DNA from: Blumeriella jaapii
Lineage: Eukaryota > Ascomycota > Leotiomycetes > Helotiales > Drepanopezizaceae
Direction of reading: 5' to 3'
Assembly (NCBI GenBank): GCA_009599575.1
Contig: VWND01000083.1
Coordinates: forward strand, 248,001 to 312,000
Length of the DNA: 64,000 bases
Shown: one piece after another, positions 49,694 to 61,602 of the stretch
How positions within the stretch are numbered: position 1 is the stretch's first letter
Layout: the number at the start of each line of letters is the position of its first letter
Position numbers and translations under genes: made by a program
Notes under the pieces: model-generated
What the model was told of the DNA's origin: nothing
Database searches by the model: none
Seen by the model: the letters and a program-made list of their open reading frames with translations, nothing else

Positions 49694-52505
49694 ATGCGTA
49701 CCGAGTTCATCCTCTCCTCTAACACCCACTTTCGAGCAAACTCCACCAAGATGTCTCCGCATACCACCATCCTAATCGACAAGAATTGGTTGTTCAAACA
49801 AGGGGACAAGGACGATGCGGAGTTTCTCCCCGTCGCCCAGTTTCCTACGAACGTCCATCTTGACCTCATCGCCAACAATGTGATCCCCGACCCGTTCATC
49901 GGCAAGAATGAGAACGACGTCCAATGGATAGGCGAGGTGCCCTGGGTCTACAAGACCACGTTTCAATGCCCATCCCTTCCTTCGGGAGAACGGAAAGCGG
50001 TCCTTGCATTTGACGGACTCGACACGTACGCCACCGTCGTGCTGAATGGCCAAGAGATTCTCAAGACTGAGAGCATGTTCATCCCGGAGCGGGTGGATGT
50101 CACATCGGTCTTGAGTGGGGAGGAAGAGAACGAGTTGGTGATCACGTTTGAAAGTGCCTATCTGAGGGGATGTAAGACTGTGGAGGAGCACCCTAATCAT
50201 CACTGGGGGTGCTGGAACGGAGATCCCTCGAGGCTGGCTGTGAGGAAGGCGCAGTATCATTGGGTGAGTAACGATTAGACCCTCGCTCGGGGAATATCCG
50301 TACTGATTCTGATAGGGATGGGATTGGGGACCAACGCTCATGACGTGTGGACCTTGGAGACCGATCAATCTCGAGATCTTCTCTTCCAGGATCTCAGACC
50401 TGCACTTCACGAGCAGCGTTGACGCGTCACTTGGATCAGCCGAACTGGTAGCGAAAGTTGAAATTGAAGGCGAAGCGACCGAGATCAAACTCGACATCTC
50501 TCTTGACGGCCACGCAATTGCTTCCACAACCGTGACAACCTCAAATGGGCAGGCGACTCACAAGTTCACGATCGACGACCCAGCTCTGTGGTTCCCAATT
50601 CGGTACGGCAAACAGCCGCTTTACACCCTCTCCGCGATCCTGCTAAACGGGACGTCTGAAATCGACACTCGAAGCAAGAGATTCGGTTTGAGGAGAGCCG
50701 AGCTCGTTCAGCAGCCCTTGGTCGATCAGCCCGGGACATCCTTCTTCTTCCGCCTCAACAACGTTCCCATATTCTGTGGGGGGAGTGACTGGATCCCCGC
50801 TGATAGCTTCATCCCTCGTATTGGTAAAAAAAAGTACTATGACTGGGTTAAGCTTGTGGCGGATGGCAACCAGTTCATGATCCGCGTCTGGGGTGGTGGG
50901 ATTTTCGAGTAAGTTGATGTTTTGATTAGTAGGCTGATGTTCCCAAGGCCCATACACAGCAACAAGACCAGTACACTGATCCCCCCCAGAGAACAGCCCT
51001 TCTACGACGCTTGTGACGAGCTCGGCATCCTCGTCTGGCAAGACTTCATGTTCGGCTGCGGCAACTACCCAGCTTTTCCGTCCTTCCTATCCCTCGTCCA
51101 GCGAGAAGCCGAAGCCAACATCAAGCTGCTCCGGCACCACCCCTCCATTGTAATCTGGGCCGGCAATAACGAAGACTACCAGTACCAGGAGTCCATGAAG
51201 TTGACCTACGACCGGTCCAACACGGACCCCTCGTCCTGGCTCACCACCAACTTCCCCGCGCGTTACATCTATGAGAAGCTGCTCGCGGACGCTTGTCGAG
51301 AGCTGGTGCCGGACACCTACTACCACTTTGGCTCTCCCTGGGGCGGCAAGGACACCACGGACCCAACGGTCGGCGACCTGCACCAGTGGAACGTATGGCA
51401 TGGCTCGCAGGAGAAGTACCAGGACTTCGACAAGCTGGTCGGCCGTTTCGTCTCGGAGTTTGGTATGGAGGCCTTTCCGCACATCAAGACTATCGAGGCC
51501 TTCCTGCCGCTCGGCGCCGCAGACTCAGATCGTTTCGCGCAGTCAGCGACGGTGGATTTCCACAATAAGGTATATCACTCAAATCAAAGTCGCGTGATAC
51601 AACAACGACAGTATGGTTGCTAACGTAGAACCAAGGCCGCCGGCCACGAGCGACGCATCGCGCTCTACCTCGTCGAGAACTTCCGCTACGCGCCCGACCC
51701 CCTCGAGCAGTTCATTTACAGCACGCAGCTGATGCAAGCCGAGTGCCTGGCATCCGCGTACCGGCTCTGGAAGCGCCAATGGCAGGGTCCCGGACGGGAA
51801 TACTGTGGCGGCGCGCTGGTCTGGCAGCTGAACGATTGCTGGCCCGTGACGTCCTGGTCCATCGCCGACTTCTACCAACGCCCGAAACACGCCTACCACG
51901 CCGTCAAGCGCGAGATGGCACCTCTCACGCTGGGCCTCACGCGCAAGACGCACGCGGTCCCCAGAGACAAGTACACGCGCGCCTACATCGACACGCGGAC
52001 GGAGCTCGAGATCTGGGGCTCCAACCTGGCGCTGCAGGACGTCACGGCCGATGTCGTCGTCAAGGCCTTCGATGTCCTCACGGGCGAGGAGACGTACTGC
52101 AAGACCCTCGCGTCGGCGTTCCTGCTGCGGGGGAACAGAAGCACGGAGATCGCTGTCTTGGACGTCCCAGTGAGCAAGGCCGGGGACGAGGGGAGGACCG
52201 TCGTAGCGGCGTATCTGTATGACGCGGGCAAGCAACTCGCGCGCTACGTCAACTGGCCCGAGCCGTTGAAGTACGTGCATTTGCAGAAGCCGGAGGAGCT
52301 GCGCTGCGTGCTGGCGAGGGATGGGGTGAGCGTCGAGCTGAGCGCGGAGGTCCCGGTGAAGGGCGTGGCGGTTGAGTGCGAGGACGAGGAAGTGGTGTTT
52401 GGCGATAACCTCGTGGATCTGGTGCCGGGGGAGGTGGTGAGCATTCCCGTGGCTGCGGCGAGCGAGGAGACGGTGTTTGGGGTGAGGTATTTGGGGATGG
52501 TTTGA
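49694..52505 (+). CDS. mndB: Beta-mannosidase B (glycoside hydrolase family 2)
   Basis: Exons 49694-50263, 50316-50908, 50990-51569 and 51636-52505 give 870 residues; a second in-frame ATG at 49751 (AAGATGTC, better context) would give 851, close to the family length. The enzyme removes terminal beta-mannose from manno-oligosaccharides. Domain order is typical of GH2: a jelly-roll N-terminal domain (WIGEVPWVYKTTF, AFDGLDTYATVVLNGQ), an Ig-like domain, then a TIM barrel with WDWGP, RVWGGGIFE, GILVWQDFMFGCG, WAGNNE (acid/base Glu about residue 449) and FVSEFGMEAFP (nucleophile Glu about 544). C-terminal Ig-like domains follow. No signal peptide is visible, which fits the B-type intracellular enzymes of aspergilli. 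All introns are short; the last ends in AAG rather than CAG or TAG. The frame is intact throughout. Confidence 0.96.
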
Positions 52506-52841
52506 GGGCTGGAGACGGGGAACTGGAATTCTGGTGATACACACCGCTTAGCTTGGAAGCAGCTTTGCGATCGTGGTCGGAAATGATGCTCGATGTAGTG
52601 ATTCCAACCAGCTAGATTTCCCCGTCTCTCCCTCATACCTCGTTTACCTCTGGCCTTACCCGCGACCTGTTGATCTCTCGCGCCATTTCCGCCGTGGAAA
52701 ACAACACAAACTCGGCTATTAAGCGACACTGTTCTCCATTCCGCCACCCTCTCCTCTCCTTATTTCTCACAACATCCACCGTCCCCCACCAAAGCGCGTG
52801 GTATGCAGTATTCCTCACGTCTATAACCAGCTCCCCTAAGA

Positions 52842-52879
<38 letters not shown>

Positions 52880-53459
52880 CAAGCGACGAGGAAAACCAAA
52901 AGAAGTGAAAGCTCGCTGCTTGTCCAGATTAACACGCGCTATCGTCCACGCAAAGGAAAACAACACCTACAGGAATAAAACGGATATATACATACAAAAT
53001 GTTGCCCCGGCGAGATAAGCTGCATCCTCCTTCTTCAAAAAAAGAAAGAAAAAAAAAAAACAAGAATAAGGGTGGTGGGTGTGGGGAGAAAACAGGGATA
53101 TCACGTCCCCAATTCCGATTCCGAATCCAAACATCAGCGATCTTTCACCACGGTTGAAGTACAAAACGAATGGGTTAGTATAGCTCGCTGTATAAGTGGC
53201 TAGGTGAGTCGTGTTTGTTTGGGTTGGGTTGGGTTGGGTAAGATACGTTTTCAAAGGAGGTAGGTGGGTATGTGATTGTGATGCAGGTATGTGCTTGTAT
53301 GATGGGTATGTGTAAGGTGTCGAGAAGAAGGAAGGTCACTCACTGCTTCAAGCCAAGGCCCAGGTCATTGACAAGTCAAGCCCAGAAAGATTTCTTGTCG
53401 GTCAAAACGGTTACACCTCATGCTGAGGTGTCGACATTGAAGCCCTACCTACTACTTTC
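52506..53459. other. Intergenic between convergent beta-mannosidase and ROK1 genes
   Basis: The two flanking genes end towards each other, so this holds both 3' regions. A short (AAGC)n array lies at 52842-52879 and a broken A-run at about 53036-53062. GGGTT repeats occur at 53218-53238. No gene seen. Confidence 0.65.
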
Positions 53460-55625
53460 CTACTCCTCAATCCCACCCCATTCCCCATCCCCACCCTTGT
53501 CCGCAGCCTCTTCCCCCGATTCCCCCTTTCCAGCCAGCATCTTCGCCCTCCGCCGACTCCCAGCAATAGCGCCCTTGCGATTATGCTCCAGCTTACGCTC
53601 ATAGCCGCTCTTCGTACTAATCTGCGTCCTCTTCCCTTTCCCCTCGACCTTCCCGCCCTTCCCCTTGCCCATCTCCCCCAACCCTCCTCGCCTCGCCTCC
53701 ACACCATGACTCTTCAGCCTCTTCTTCTCCTCCTTGCTGGGCGTCGGCAGCGCGTCCAGCAGCCACTTCTGCATCCCGCCGCCGCCTTCTTCCTTGCCTG
53801 CCTGCTTCTCGCTCGCCGCAATGATATTCGCCACGTTCTTGACATGCGGTACGTCCTCCTTGGTGTAAAAAGTAACAGCCACGCCGCCGTCGCGGCCCCC
53901 GCGTCCCGTACGTCCCACGCGGTGGACGTAGCTCGCGCCCGAGGTCGGCACGTCGTAGTCACGACGCCGTTGACGCCGCGGAAGTCGACGCCGCGCGAGA
54001 GGATGTCCGTCGTGATGAGGATCCACACTTCCCCCGCCCGGAAGCGCGCCATGACTGCGGCCCGGGCGGTGTCTGAAAGGTCCGCGTGCAGCACCGCGAG
54101 GCGCGAGGAGCCGCCGGCTTCTGGGGAGATGTCGTAGAGGAGCTCGGCATGCAGGGCGACGGCGCGCGGGATGGTCTGCGTGAAGACCAGGAAGGGCGGG
54201 CGGAGCGGGACGGCGTGCGCGGGGGAGCCGGAGGTCGGATGCAGGAGTTGGCGCAGGGCAAGCAGTTTCCCGGGCTCGGTGGCAGCGTAGACGAGGCGGT
54301 GCGTGATGTTGGGGATGGCAGAGTCTTTGAGGCCGACGACGAGCCGGATGATGGGAGCGCTTGGGAGAGACAGAGAGGCGCGTCGGGAGAGGATCGTGGA
54401 GGAGGCCAGGGCTTCGATATTGGATCCCATCGTGGCGGACCAAAGCGTCACTCGGAGGTAGGGATTCGTGCAGGAGGACCAGATGCCCAAGGTTTGGTCG
54501 CGGAAGAGCGGATCCAGGAGGACGTCTGCTTCGTCGAGAATGAGCGTCTGGACTGATGGGAGAAGTGCATGGCCTTTTTGCCGGGTCAGGCGTCGAGAGG
54601 GCGCTGAGGAGGAGCCCGGGAGTGGTGATGAGGATGTCGCCTTTCGCGATGGGTTGCAATGATTTCTTGTCTTCCGTCTGCTCCTCGGAATCTTCGTCGC
54701 TCGAGTGCTCGTCGTTCTCCTGTGCACCACCGCCCTCTACAATCCTCATTCCCTTCCTCATGCCGACCACCTTGACCCCCGTCCCCAGACTCAGTTTCTT
54801 CGCCTCGTTCACAATTTGGCTCGCCAGCTCCTTCGTAGGCGCCACCACGATCGCTTCCAACTCGTGACTCGTCTTGTCCTCCTCCTTCTTCGCCCTCCGT
54901 CTCTGTATGATGCGATTCACGACCGGTATCAAAAACGCCAAAGTCTTGCCGCTCCCCGTCGGCGCGACGGCCAACAGATCGACGCCCTCCGCTACATCCT
55001 CGACACCCCCCTCCCCAAACGCAACCTCGGGCCTGAGCAGCAACGGCAAACTCGCCATCTGCACCTCGGTGGGAATCTTGTAGCCCTGCTGAGCCAGGTT
55101 CTCCGCCATGCGCCCCGAGATGCCATACGTGCCCTTCAGATCACGGAACGCGCGTAGCGGTTGCGGAAACACCTGCCTGTACTCCTCCTTCTTCACCTTC
55201 TCACCCGGCTTCACCTTTTTCGCCTTCCGGACCCTTTTTTCGGCCTTCTTCCCTGACGGGAGGAGGGTCAGCTTCAAGCGGTGCGATTTCAGCACCTGCC
55301 GACACTCCTCCGGATCCAGCAACCTGGTATGCGACTGCGAAGCATCCTTCCTCTCCGCGACGATCTTCGGCTTCCGCGGCGCAGCGCTCTTCGGGGCGAA
55401 GAAATCTACGGCTTCCTCTTCCCCCTCGTCGTCCGGCGTCTGCTCTTCTGCTTCCTGCTCGCTGCCGCGCTTGCGCTTCTTGCCTTGCGAGCTGGGGATC
55501 GCATCGTGGTATAGTTGCGGGTTTGCGTTGGTGCCTGCGGATGGGAGCTTGATTTGCGGGGCTTGGCCGGAGGAGGTTTTGTTGGAGGGCTTTGTCGACC
55601 GCGATAGCAATTTGAGGATATCCAT
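53460..55625 (-). CDS. rok1: DEAD-box RNA helicase ROK1/DDX52, two compensating frameshifts
   Basis: ATP-dependent RNA helicase needed for early 18S rRNA processing in the nucleolus. Opens [11 protein letters not shown], as in Rok1. Motifs in order: Q-type region [23 protein letters not shown] (221-228), Ia [44 protein letters not shown] and [15 protein letters not shown], then a basic C-terminal tail. The frame shifts near [13 protein letters not shown], where the plus strand has T5 at 54575-54579 (T4 would restore it), and shifts back near VNGVV, at about 53957-53962, where one added base restores VNYDVPTSG. The central ~205 codons are therefore out of frame with both ends although their protein is fully conserved. 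Net length change is zero: 2166 nt, about 721 residues, normal for filamentous fungi. No intron explains either break. Confidence 0.94.
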   Translation of the reverse strand: MDILKLLSRSTKPSNKTSSGQAPQIKLPSAGTNANPQLYHDAIPSSQGKKRKRGSEQEAEEQTPDDEGEEEAVDFFAPKSAAPRKPKIVAERKDASQSHTRLLDPEECRQVLKSHRLKLTLLPSGKKAEKRVRKAKKVKPGEKVKKEEYRQVFPQPLRAFRDLKGTYGISGRMAENLAQQGYKIPTEVQMASLPLLLRPEVAFGEGGVEDVAEGVDLLAVAPTGSGKTLAFLIPVVNRIIQRRRAKKEEDKTSHELEAIVVAPTKELASQIVNEAKKLSLGTGVKVVGMRKGMRIVEGGGAQENDEHSSDEDSEEQTEDKKSLQPIAKGDILITTPGLLLSALSTPDPAKRPCTSPISPDAHSRRSRRPPGSALPRPNLGHLVLLHESLPPSDALVRHDGIQYRSPGLLHDPLPTRLSVSPKRSHHPARRRPQRLCHPQHHAPPRLRCHRARETACPAPTPASDLRLPRARRPAPPALPGLHADHPARRRPACRAPLRHLPRSRRLLAPRGAARGPFRHRPGRSHGALPGGGSVDPHHDGHPLARRRLPRRQRRRDYDVPTSGASYVHRVGRTGRGGRDGGVAVTFYTKEDVPHVKNVANIIAASEKQAGKEEGGGGMQKWLLDALPTPSKEEKKRLKSHGVEARRGGLGEMGKGKGGKVEGKGKRTQISTKSGYERKLEHNRKGAIAGSRRRAKMLAGKGESGEEAADKGGDGEWGGIEE

Positions 55626-56414
55626 GATGGTTATTGAGGGGGAGGGAGTTGGTAGTCGCGAGATGGGAAACCAGAAAGCCTTGGGAGCCTCGAAAATTTA
55701 GATGCTTGATGGGTCTGGTCTGTGCTCCTAGTGTGGCTCTAAGGCTTCAAGCCACAACACCAGGTGCCATGGCTAAGACGCCAGGACTTATTTCAAAAAG
55801 ATCCAAATGTCATGTTTTTTAGGACTTCTCGTGGACAAGAACGATTTTTAGCAGATACAAAACGTCTATTGTTAAAAGCTTAGTTTAAGGTATCTAACTT
55901 ATACTACCTAGACTTTACCTGGGGTAGGTAGATGGGTGTACAAGACTTTGCTATCTCTACAGGCTCAGCAGTGGGAAAGCTGGCACTCGTGATTGTCTTC
56001 CATCAACTCTCATCATTTTCCAACGTATCTCACAAGAAGAACACTAGGTCTCTCGGTGAGATACAGCCGAAAGTTAACCAGACGGCCTGCCATCGGGACA
56101 GGGATCTGTATGCGTCACAACAGAAGGTACCTACCTATAGGTACCTAGGTACCTGTGTACGTAGATTAGCTGTGAAGAAGTTGTGTTAGCGACTGTACCA
56201 GCTACCCGATATGACCGTAGCCATACCACAAGAATATGTTCGTAGAATCCTCGACCTAATCAAAAAAGAAAAAATCTTTTTTTTTCTTCTCTATCTTTTT
56301 TCTTTGTTTTTTTTCCCCGTTTCTACATACAGTACCGCCGAAAATCTTGCCGTTTCTCTTTGGAAGTGAACAAAGCCTTTCTCTTTCCTCCTTGCACGGA
56401 CGGCATCATCCATT
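55626..56414. other. ROK1 upstream region and AT-rich spacer
   Basis: The first ~100 bases are the presumed ROK1 promoter and leader. From 55780 the sequence becomes AT-rich. A GGTACC-based palindrome cluster lies at about 56126-56162. No gene seen. Confidence 0.6.
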
Positions 56415-56840
56415 TATTCTCTTCAGAAATCGCATCATGAACACGCAGTGGTTTTTCCTAAGGTCGATTCGGCAATAACATCAAGATAGGCAGACATTCG
56501 TTTAATGCCTATCGAAACTATGTTTCATCTCGATGTTTATGTCTTACCTACTGTAAGTATCTCAAGCATGATATAACTAGAAGCATAACTCAACTCAATC
56601 CGGCGATTCTCCATCTCCTTACATGTTTCTCTTTAGAGACCGCATCATCAGCACTCAGTCATTCGCTCTGAAGACGAGTCTGCAATGACATCAAGAGAGG
56701 CAGGCGCGTTTTTTTTCCAACATCTGCCGACACGGTGTTTCATCTCGATATCTACAGTACACCTTACCTAGGTATCCCAGTCATGACATGGGCTGAAGCA
56801 TAGCTTAATTCAAGCCGACGATAACCATCCGATAAGTCTT
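56415..56840. repeat. Two-copy diverged direct repeat, about 210 bp per unit
   Basis: GAAATCGCATCATGAACACG near 56427 matches GAGACCGCATCATCAGCACT near 56637; ATAACATCAAGATAGGCAG matches ATGACATCAAGAGAGGCAG; TGTTTCATCTCGATG at 56521 matches TGTTTCATCTCGATA at 56736. Similarity extends to CATGATATAACTAGAAGCAT against CATGACATGGGCTGAAGCAT. Many differences are C/T or G/A. A partial third copy may begin near 56350. Confidence 0.78.
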
Positions 56841-57513
56841 ATCGCATAAATCTCGGAATAGCAGCTGCTACATTCCTATTATAACGCCACTGCTCAGCAG
56901 CACTTACATACGTACTTACCTGGCCCGTTGAAATCTGTGATAAATCGGTATATCGATGTATTAATATCAACTCATCTGAGTTATAACATCAAGATGCCGG
57001 GTACACAAATACCTATATATATCATATAAGTGTATATATATCTCTCTTTAAATCAAAGTTCTGCTTGACGTCTGTTTATAGACGGCCATCCCGGCGCCAT
57101 TCCCGAAACGGACAAGAGCCACACGTGAGTCCCACGCGTTTCTTCAATTGGCGTCGGTCATCTACGAATACAACCATCCAAACCTCCAAACCTCCAACCA
57201 TCCAACCATCCAACCCACTTTACAGTGTCCCGTTTTCTTTTCTTCTCTTTTTTCTTTCTCTTTTCTTGTCTTTACATCTCCCGTGGGCAATCCTTTCATC
57301 TCTCCATTTATCTTTCTCGTCCAGGAATCCAATCCTTTTCTTTTTTTCTCACTACCACCACCGCGTCGCTTCTCTTCTCTCTTCGGCTGGTCCGGCCCTT
57401 CGTCTCTTTTCTTTTCCCCTTTGGTTCTTTATTTGCACCCTGTTTCGCTCTCAATCTTCGTTCCTCCATCATCCTCCACCGTATCGCATCTCATCGCATT
57501 CGTTCCATCAACA

Positions 57514-58236
57514 ATGCCGTATCCCGTTGAATTCCCTCCCCAATACGAGGCAGTGCCTTTCGCCAGCCTCAGCCAGCCTCAAGCCCCCGCCGTTCCCAGC
57601 TTGAGCCAGTATCAGGCCGTACCGGCACCAGCATCAGCTCCCAACCTGAACCCGAACCAGGACCTGAACCAGCCCACGCCAGACTTGGGGCCGCTCATCA
57701 TATCAACACCACCAGAACCAAATCTCCCCAACCCCAACGTCGCTCCCACGCCCGATCCCAATCCCAATCCCAATCCCAATACTAACCCGGAGCCCTACCC
57801 AGCGCCCAATCCCAACCCGAACCCGAACCCGAATCCGGAGCCCTACTCAGCGCCAAACCCAAACCCCAACTCCAACCCTGACAGCGGCGCTGCTCCCCCA
57901 CCAGGCCCCGTCATCATCTTCCCGTCGAGCTTTGTCCCCATCGCGACGACAGGCTGCCCCGGTCCCCAGGCGTACGGCACCGCGACGACCACGGGCGCCG
58001 ATGGCCAGCCCACGTACGTGTGTACCGTGCCGACGCCAGGGGCCTTGCACGGGAGCACGCTGACGACGAGCAGCACGACCATGGGGGCAACGCCGACGCG
58101 GACACCGACACCGACGCAGAGCGTGAGTGCGGCGGCCGGGCGGAAGGCGGATGTGGGAAGTGGAGGTATGAAGGGGGTGGTGGTTGTGGGATTGGCGGTT
58201 TGGTTGGGGTGTACGGCTGTGTTAGGGTTGTTTTAA
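57514..58236 (+). CDS. Asn/Pro-repeat protein with C-terminal hydrophobic tail, possibly cell-surface
   Basis: A 240-residue frame starting CATCAACAATGCCG (good fungal context), preceded by a long CT-rich leader (57215-57510) typical of strong fungal promoters. The first ~60 residues are Pro/Gln/Ala-rich. Residues ~75-125 carry repeated PNPNPN and PEPY(P/S)APNPN blocks. Then comes a compact segment, VIIFPSSFVPIATTGCPGP and GADGQPTYVCTVPTPG, with two Cys. A Thr/Ser-rich stretch follows, then KGVVVVGLAVWLGCTAVLGLF at the C-terminus after a small-residue GSGG site, like a GPI-attachment tail. No signal peptide starts at this ATG. The same frame is open upstream to 57148 and includes a hydrophobic stretch, so the true N-terminus, perhaps from another exon, is uncertain. 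I do not recognise the family. Confidence 0.65.
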   Translation: MPYPVEFPPQYEAVPFASLSQPQAPAVPSLSQYQAVPAPASAPNLNPNQDLNQPTPDLGPLIISTPPEPNLPNPNVAPTPDPNPNPNPNTNPEPYPAPNPNPNPNPNPEPYSAPNPNPNSNPDSGAAPPPGPVIIFPSSFVPIATTGCPGPQAYGTATTTGADGQPTYVCTVPTPGALHGSTLTTSSTTMGATPTRTPTPTQSVSAAAGRKADVGSGGMKGVVVVGLAVWLGCTAVLGLF

Positions 58237-60378
58237 GGTAAGAGAATAGTGGGTGATGGGAGAGGAGAGAAAAGAAAGCGGAAAAGAAAGGGAGAGAAAG
58301 AGAAGAGAATTAAGGGTAAAAAAGGAAGAGCGGGAAAAAAGAAGGGACATTTGATATCAGCTGAAGGGGATATCGGTTCTTCTACATGTGAGTTTCATTG
58401 GATTGCGTTATAGGTGGGATTGGTGAATGGTGAATTTTAGGATTAACTTTTGCTGTATTGGGATTTGAATTGGGAAAACGGGAACGGGAGTGAAAGAAAG
58501 GAAGACGGGGGTAGGGAGTGGAAAAGCAAACAGGTACCTGATTCACCACCCAGGTCTATGTTACAGATCGATATCAGACTTTGAAAATGGGGGACAATTA
58601 ATACCTAACTAGGTATGCGTTGCAAACGTAAAAAAAATTTCAAAATATTCATACACCACGGATATTAAGCAAGCTTTGAAAAAAAGCCTGGCTGTTATAG
58701 CAAAAAGGCTGATTTGTACCGAATCTTGGTTTAGATCATTTGCTTTTTACTATAGCGTTTGAACGGGTACGTATCAGTGAAAGACTGGCTAATGATAATA
58801 GTAGAAATGGCTAGTGATATTCAGTACAGAAGAAAACAGCAGATAATGCCAGTGCGCATAACAACTTGATGACCTTGAAAAAGAGAAAAACATATCTCCC
58901 TTATCGTTTTTAATCCTACAGATGTAGCGTTTTGTAGCAAGCAAGTATGATAATAATAATGATAATATTATTATTATTATTTAACGTCTGGAGGAGGCAG
59001 TGAAACTGCGCATCCTCAAGCCTCCCGCAGGGCATTGGAGACGTGCTAAGCTGGGGATTTTTACACACAAAAGACCCTCGAGAAGGCAGTTATATGAAAG
59101 AGATATATGACAAAAGGTCCGCTATTTAAGCCCTTTCTCTACAGGCGGGATGGTTCCATTGAGTTCGTAAAGGCAAGCTTCGATAAGACAAAAGTGTCGA
59201 CGCTGAAGGAGCTGGGTGTTTCTGTGGGTCGTGCGACCGTTAGTCAAGCCCGAATGGCGAAGTAGCAAGCAAGTAGGCGGCTGGGAATAGGCATTTCTCG
59301 CGGGACGTGGATGTTATCGTATAATTACGAAACGTCTGTATTTATGCTGTTATTTCTTCGAGTTTCTGTCATTTGTATAACAGTCCTGTTTAAGAAAAGG
59401 ACCTGCTAATGTCGATGCACTTGGCACGCGGATATTCAACTTTTGTATTGTCATATATACGCCAATTCTACAGAAGGCAAGCAGGAAAAGCTTGAATCCA
59501 GAATCCACTTGCAAGGATATCCTAAAATCAGGATCCGTGAAGCGGAGAGATGCAAAACGCAGAAATTACACCGAAGCTTTGAAGTCGAGGTTCGTGGCAG
59601 TCCTTGCTTTCATAATCAAAACGGGGTTCCGGAAGGGTTCTTTTATATATAATTTCGAAGGCGGGAAACCAACTTCACCTGTCGGTTAGCTACTGGTTTC
59701 CTATTCAGGTATGCCTTACTGCTGCTGTAGCCTAATTGCGCAAGGCGGCAAATGTTGGAAGGCAGGAATCAAACCTGGTGGCTGCTATGATTACCATTTT
59801 CCTGATTTGGCAACCTTCCTGATGTAGCCGGTTAGCGCTAATCGATCGAAAGACAAATTATAAGTAGGCCGTCGATATAGCTAACAATTCAAGCAAGCAA
59901 GCTTGTTTTTTATTTAAGCTTCACTAGGGAGAAGCGATATGGTTAGAAAAAGGCATTCTGGTCAAGAAAGAACTAAGTTGTGAAGATCTGTTAAATCCTT
60001 AATTAAACCAAAGCAGTTGATACGTTATAAAATTGTGAGTTGAAAAGGGCTGAGTCTTTTGGAGATTTTGTTTGCTTTATTACGCTTACGCAATAGCTGT
60101 CGCGGGATTCGATACTATTACTGGCTTGACTACTATCGGAAGCTTTCATGCTGTCACGGGGCTGCAATTCTGTCATTTCTAGTTGGTTTATAAATAGATA
60201 AATACTTTGAAACATACTGAATATGAATTTAAGGGTCGAGAATATGTTTTATATTCAATTTTGCATACAGGTTAGATATCGCAAAAACACCGAATTTTTA
60301 AATACAAATTTCACAATGTGATTTCTTGATTTAGGTTTGAAATTCATTTTTTTACACAAGCCGGAAGGCATAAATAAT
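58237..60378. other. AT-rich spacer without a recognised gene
   Basis: Frames are short. From about 58600 to 60350 AT content is high with many A and T runs, like the block at 45.8-49.7 kb. A hairpin-forming AATAATAATGATAATATTATT sits at about 58960-58978. At about 59150-59265, after a TTTCTCTACAG that resembles a 3' splice site, a frame of about 39 codons reads DGSIEFVKASFDK...STLKELGVSVGRATV before a stop; I cannot name it. Confidence 0.55.
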
Positions 60379-61602
60379 CTACATCTTACTCGGCATCCGC
60401 ATGCCCCCATCTAATCGTAGCACTACGCCGTTGAGCATGACATTCTCAATGCCTTGCGTAACTAATTGTGCGAACTCGTGCGGTTTACCTGGTCTCACTG
60501 CATTTCGTAAGCAAGGTTTTCCTTTCTATCACCACCTCCCCCATGTACAGCGCAGCGGTGGATCCCCGATCCAGAAACCATAACGAGAAATGAGGATAAC
60601 AACTTACATGGGAACTCCATAACCCTAGTCAAACTCGCTCTAACCTTATCGCTCATCATAGCCGTCATCCTCGAATCAAACAAGCTCGGCGCCACAGTCA
60701 CAACTCTGATCCCATGTCTCGCCAGATCGCGCGTCAGTGGCAGCGTGAGACTGGCGATTGCGCCCTTGGAGGCCGAATAGGCCACTTGGCCAGGCTGGCC
60801 ATCAAAAGCAGCCGAGGAAGCGACCATAATGACCACGCCGCGCTCGCCGTCCTCGCCCACGGGCGTGGTTCGTGCGATATGGGGGAGGACTTGACGGATG
60901 AGGTCGATGGTGCCGCGGACGTTAACGTTCATGACGAAGTCAAAGTCTGAGAGGGAGAAGGGCTCTAGGTTGCGATCGAGGATCTGGTGCGTGTTAGAAA
61001 TGTCAAAACCGAGATACTCTGACTAGAGGAATCGAGATCTCGAGAAGAGAACTGCAACAAAACATTGTAGCAGTAGGATGTTGAGAACGACTCTCGAAAG
61101 ATGAAGGATGTACGACACATGACGATTGCTACATCTATCTATCACAAGCCAAGCACTTGCCCAGAGCTCGAGATGCAGACCCAAACTAACATATCTGACA
61201 AGCTCCACACACCACCAAGTAGCACGAAGAGGAAGAGAAAGACAAACCTTGGCCGGCGTGCTGACTCCCGCCGCAGCAATCACGCCTCCGACCTCCTTCC
61301 CCGTCTCCTTCACCCAGGCCAGCGCGCCCTTCACGGCACTCGCGATGCTCTCCGTCTCGAGCACATTCGCCTCGAAGAACCTTGCTTTGCCGCCACCAAC
61401 AGCCTGTACTACGTCGGCGGCAAGCTCGTCGTTCATGTCTAATACGGCGCAGTAGCCACCCTTGAAACAGATATTCTCGACGCAGGCGCGGCCGAGCCCG
61501 GATGCTCTTACACCAGCTTAGCTGGCATTTTACATATAGATTGGCAGGTTGGAGGGGTACGTACCCGCCTGAAACGATAAAAGTTCTACCGTCGATCTTC
61601 AT
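60379..61602 (-). CDS. Short-chain dehydrogenase, 3-hydroxyacyl-CoA dehydrogenase type-2-like
   Basis: Four exons on the minus strand: 61602-61565, 61506-61248, 60983-60608 and 60497-60379, giving 263 residues, the normal size. NAD(P)-dependent oxidoreductase of the SDR superfamily, closest in style to HSD17B10-like 3-hydroxyacyl-CoA dehydrogenases, which act in mitochondrial fatty-acid or branched amino-acid breakdown. Evidence: [16 protein letters not shown] (Rossmann glycine motif, spliced across intron 1), VLDMN (cofactor-specifying Asp), AAAGVS (variant of NNAG), [21 protein letters not shown] with catalytic Ser, YSASK (Tyr and Lys), and [14 protein letters not shown]. The end, [13 protein letters not shown] through [17 protein letters not shown], is the expected family tail. 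Intron 1 ends in AAG; intron 2 is long for this window (264 nt). Exact substrate not shown. Confidence 0.95.

Noticed and set aside
59720..59830. tRNA-like segment on the minus strand with GGTTTGATTCC
   Set aside because: The T-arm resemblance is present but I could not pair an acceptor stem or find a D-arm at the right spacing.
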